NCBI GenBank assembly: GCA_964420405.1
Contig: CAYQTL010000040.1
Location: 1 to 39,292, forward strand
From: CAYQTL01 sp964420405
GTDB lineage: Bacteria > Acidobacteriota > Thermoanaerobaculia > Thermoanaerobaculales > Sulfomarinibacteraceae
Reading direction: 5' to 3'
Length of the DNA stretch: 39,292 nt
A program made the translations under genes and the position numbers. Shown one piece after another: positions 38,663 to 39,292 of this stretch. Numbering within the stretch: the first letter of the stretch is position 1; every line of letters begins with the position of its first letter. The notes under the pieces were generated by a model. It saw only the letters and a program-made list of their open reading frames with translations, did not search any database and was not told where the DNA came from.

Positions 38663-38945
38663 GATCCCCCCCGGTTCCGATCCCGTTCCCGACCCCGTTC
38701 CCGATCCCGATGTCCAGCGGCAGCGACCGGGGCAGCGTCAGGGGCAGCGACAGCGGCGGTGACGTCGTCGCGGATGGCGACCGGGAGGGCGGCTCTCCCG
38801 TCGCCGGTGTTGCCCGCGGCCTGTCGCTGGACGTTGAACCTGTCGCTGATCCTGCCGCTGTGGCTGAACCTGTCGCTGTCGCCGGACGCCACCGACACCA
38901 TCGGGAACGGGATCGGGATCGGGACCGGGATCGGGACCGGGGGAC
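38663..38945. repeat. GATCCC palindromic element, copy 4 (large inverted repeat)
   Basis: The left arm (38663-38712) is made of GATCCC/GTTCCC/GACCCC units ending CCCGATG. The right arm (38900-38945) carries GGGAACGGGATCGGGATCGGGACC-type units. Inside, CAGCGGCAGCGAC-like units (38715-38757) face CTGTCGCTG/CTGCCGCTG units (38821-38880), roughly their reverse complement. The whole could fold into one long imperfect hairpin of about 280 nt. I see no credible gene in 38587-38950. Confidence 0.65.
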
Positions 38946-38950
38946 GGGCC

Positions 38951-39292
38951 TTACGGCGCTCGCCCGTCGATCCGCCGCAGCAGCACCTCGACGGCCTTCT
39001 CGAGCTGCTGGTCGCGGCCGTCCGCCTCCAGCGCAGGGTCGTTGTCGACCACGTGGACCGGGTCGAGGTGCTTGTTCTCCATGATGTCGCCGTCCATGTC
39101 GAGCCACCCGACCTGCGGAATGCCGAAGTACAGCTCCGGATCCTGCAGCGTCTCCCACCACACCGCGGTGCACGTGCCCGGCACCTGCATGCCGACGGTC
39201 TCCCCCAGGCCGAGGGCGGTGTAGGCGGACGGGAAGCAGTGGGCGTCGGAGTAGTTGCCCTCGTTCATGACGACGATGGACGGCCTGGTCCA
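38951..39292 (-). CDS. Tricorn-like S41 family protease, C-terminal fragment (5' truncated by window)
   Basis: Only the last 113 residues are in the window; the frame is open to the right edge, so the gene starts outside. The visible part begins 'WTRPSIVVMNEGNYSDAHCFPSAYTALGLGETVGMQVPGTCTAVWWETLQDPELYFGIPQVGW' and closely follows the end of tricorn-type S41 peptidases, including the NEGNYSDA segment that holds the catalytic Ser, then the 'NDPALEADGRDQQLEKAVEVLL' tail. Tricorn relatives are large exported or cytoplasmic peptidases that degrade oligopeptides. The TAA at 38951-38953 lies right after the right arm of the GATCCC element. Confidence 0.88.
   Translation of the reverse strand, partial: WTRPSIVVMNEGNYSDAHCFPSAYTALGLGETVGMQVPGTCTAVWWETLQDPELYFGIPQVGWLDMDGDIMENKHLDPVHVVDNDPALEADGRDQQLEKAVEVLLRRIDGRAP

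Noticed and set aside
34129..39084. Very long plus-strand open frame of about 1650 codons
   Set aside because: It runs antisense to or out of frame with several well-supported genes and its translation is Arg/Pro/Gly low complexity, an effect of high GC content.
1..39292. Insertion sequences, transposases, integrases, rRNA or phage genes
   Set aside because: No recognisable product of these types appears on either strand.

Overview
The window is very GC-rich, densely packed DNA from a diderm bacterium, with many short ATGA/GTGA gene overlaps. Two large Ser/Thr kinases, DUF4388, PilZ and AMIN domains, outer-membrane beta-barrels, a TonB receptor and a C-terminal FE(G/S)GDTSAWS-type tail suggest an Acidobacteriota-like lineage (perhaps Thermoanaerobaculia). 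That placement is an inference; no rRNA or marker gene is present.

Left part (1-17467): a truncated sugar-type ABC importer (binding lipoprotein and two permeases, no ATPase in view). Then a minus-strand set of thioredoxin-GYF_2 membrane protein, NRAMP-like transporter and a Ser/Thr kinase with an extracytoplasmic-type sensor. Then a PilZ-like/TM/AMIN protein, a glycerophosphodiesterase, a DUF4388 kinase overlapping a GT39-like membrane protein, a PflX-like radical SAM protein and a patatin-like lipase.

Centre (17553-30129): the most interesting part. A minus-strand operon encodes, in order, a Tat-exported four-cluster ferredoxin-like protein, a YdhV-like aldehyde:ferredoxin oxidoreductase (AOR) family enzyme, a small helical protein, an eight-haem c-type cytochrome, a Tat-exported split-Soret/C_GCAxxG-type dihaem protein, and an outer-membrane beta-barrel with an N-terminal POTRA-like domain. 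The dihaem gene is interrupted by one in-frame TGA followed by a SECIS-like hairpin with a GGU apical loop, so I read it as a selenoprotein. On the other strand are a MobB/MobA-like fusion and a canonical MobB. Next comes a small duplicated CRLG-motif protein. Beyond it, a leader that looks like a molybdenum/tungsten cofactor (Moco/Tuco) riboswitch precedes a short TonB-dependent receptor. Together these suggest a molybdo- or tungsto-enzyme redox system with electron transfer across the envelope, plus its own cofactor assembly and possible oxyanion uptake.

Right part (30200-39292): a DUF5674 pair, a DUF481 outer-membrane protein, a FixL/FixJ-like two-component system divergent from a coiled-coil lipoprotein, a hypothetical protein, an alpha/beta hydrolase overlapping trmO, an NfeD-like protein, and the C-terminus of a tricorn-like S41 protease cut by the window edge.

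Two genome-style features recur. Intergenic palindromic elements are built from GATCCC-type hexamers. Several genes have a TANNNT -10-like box only 6-8 nt before the start codon, suggesting leaderless transcripts.
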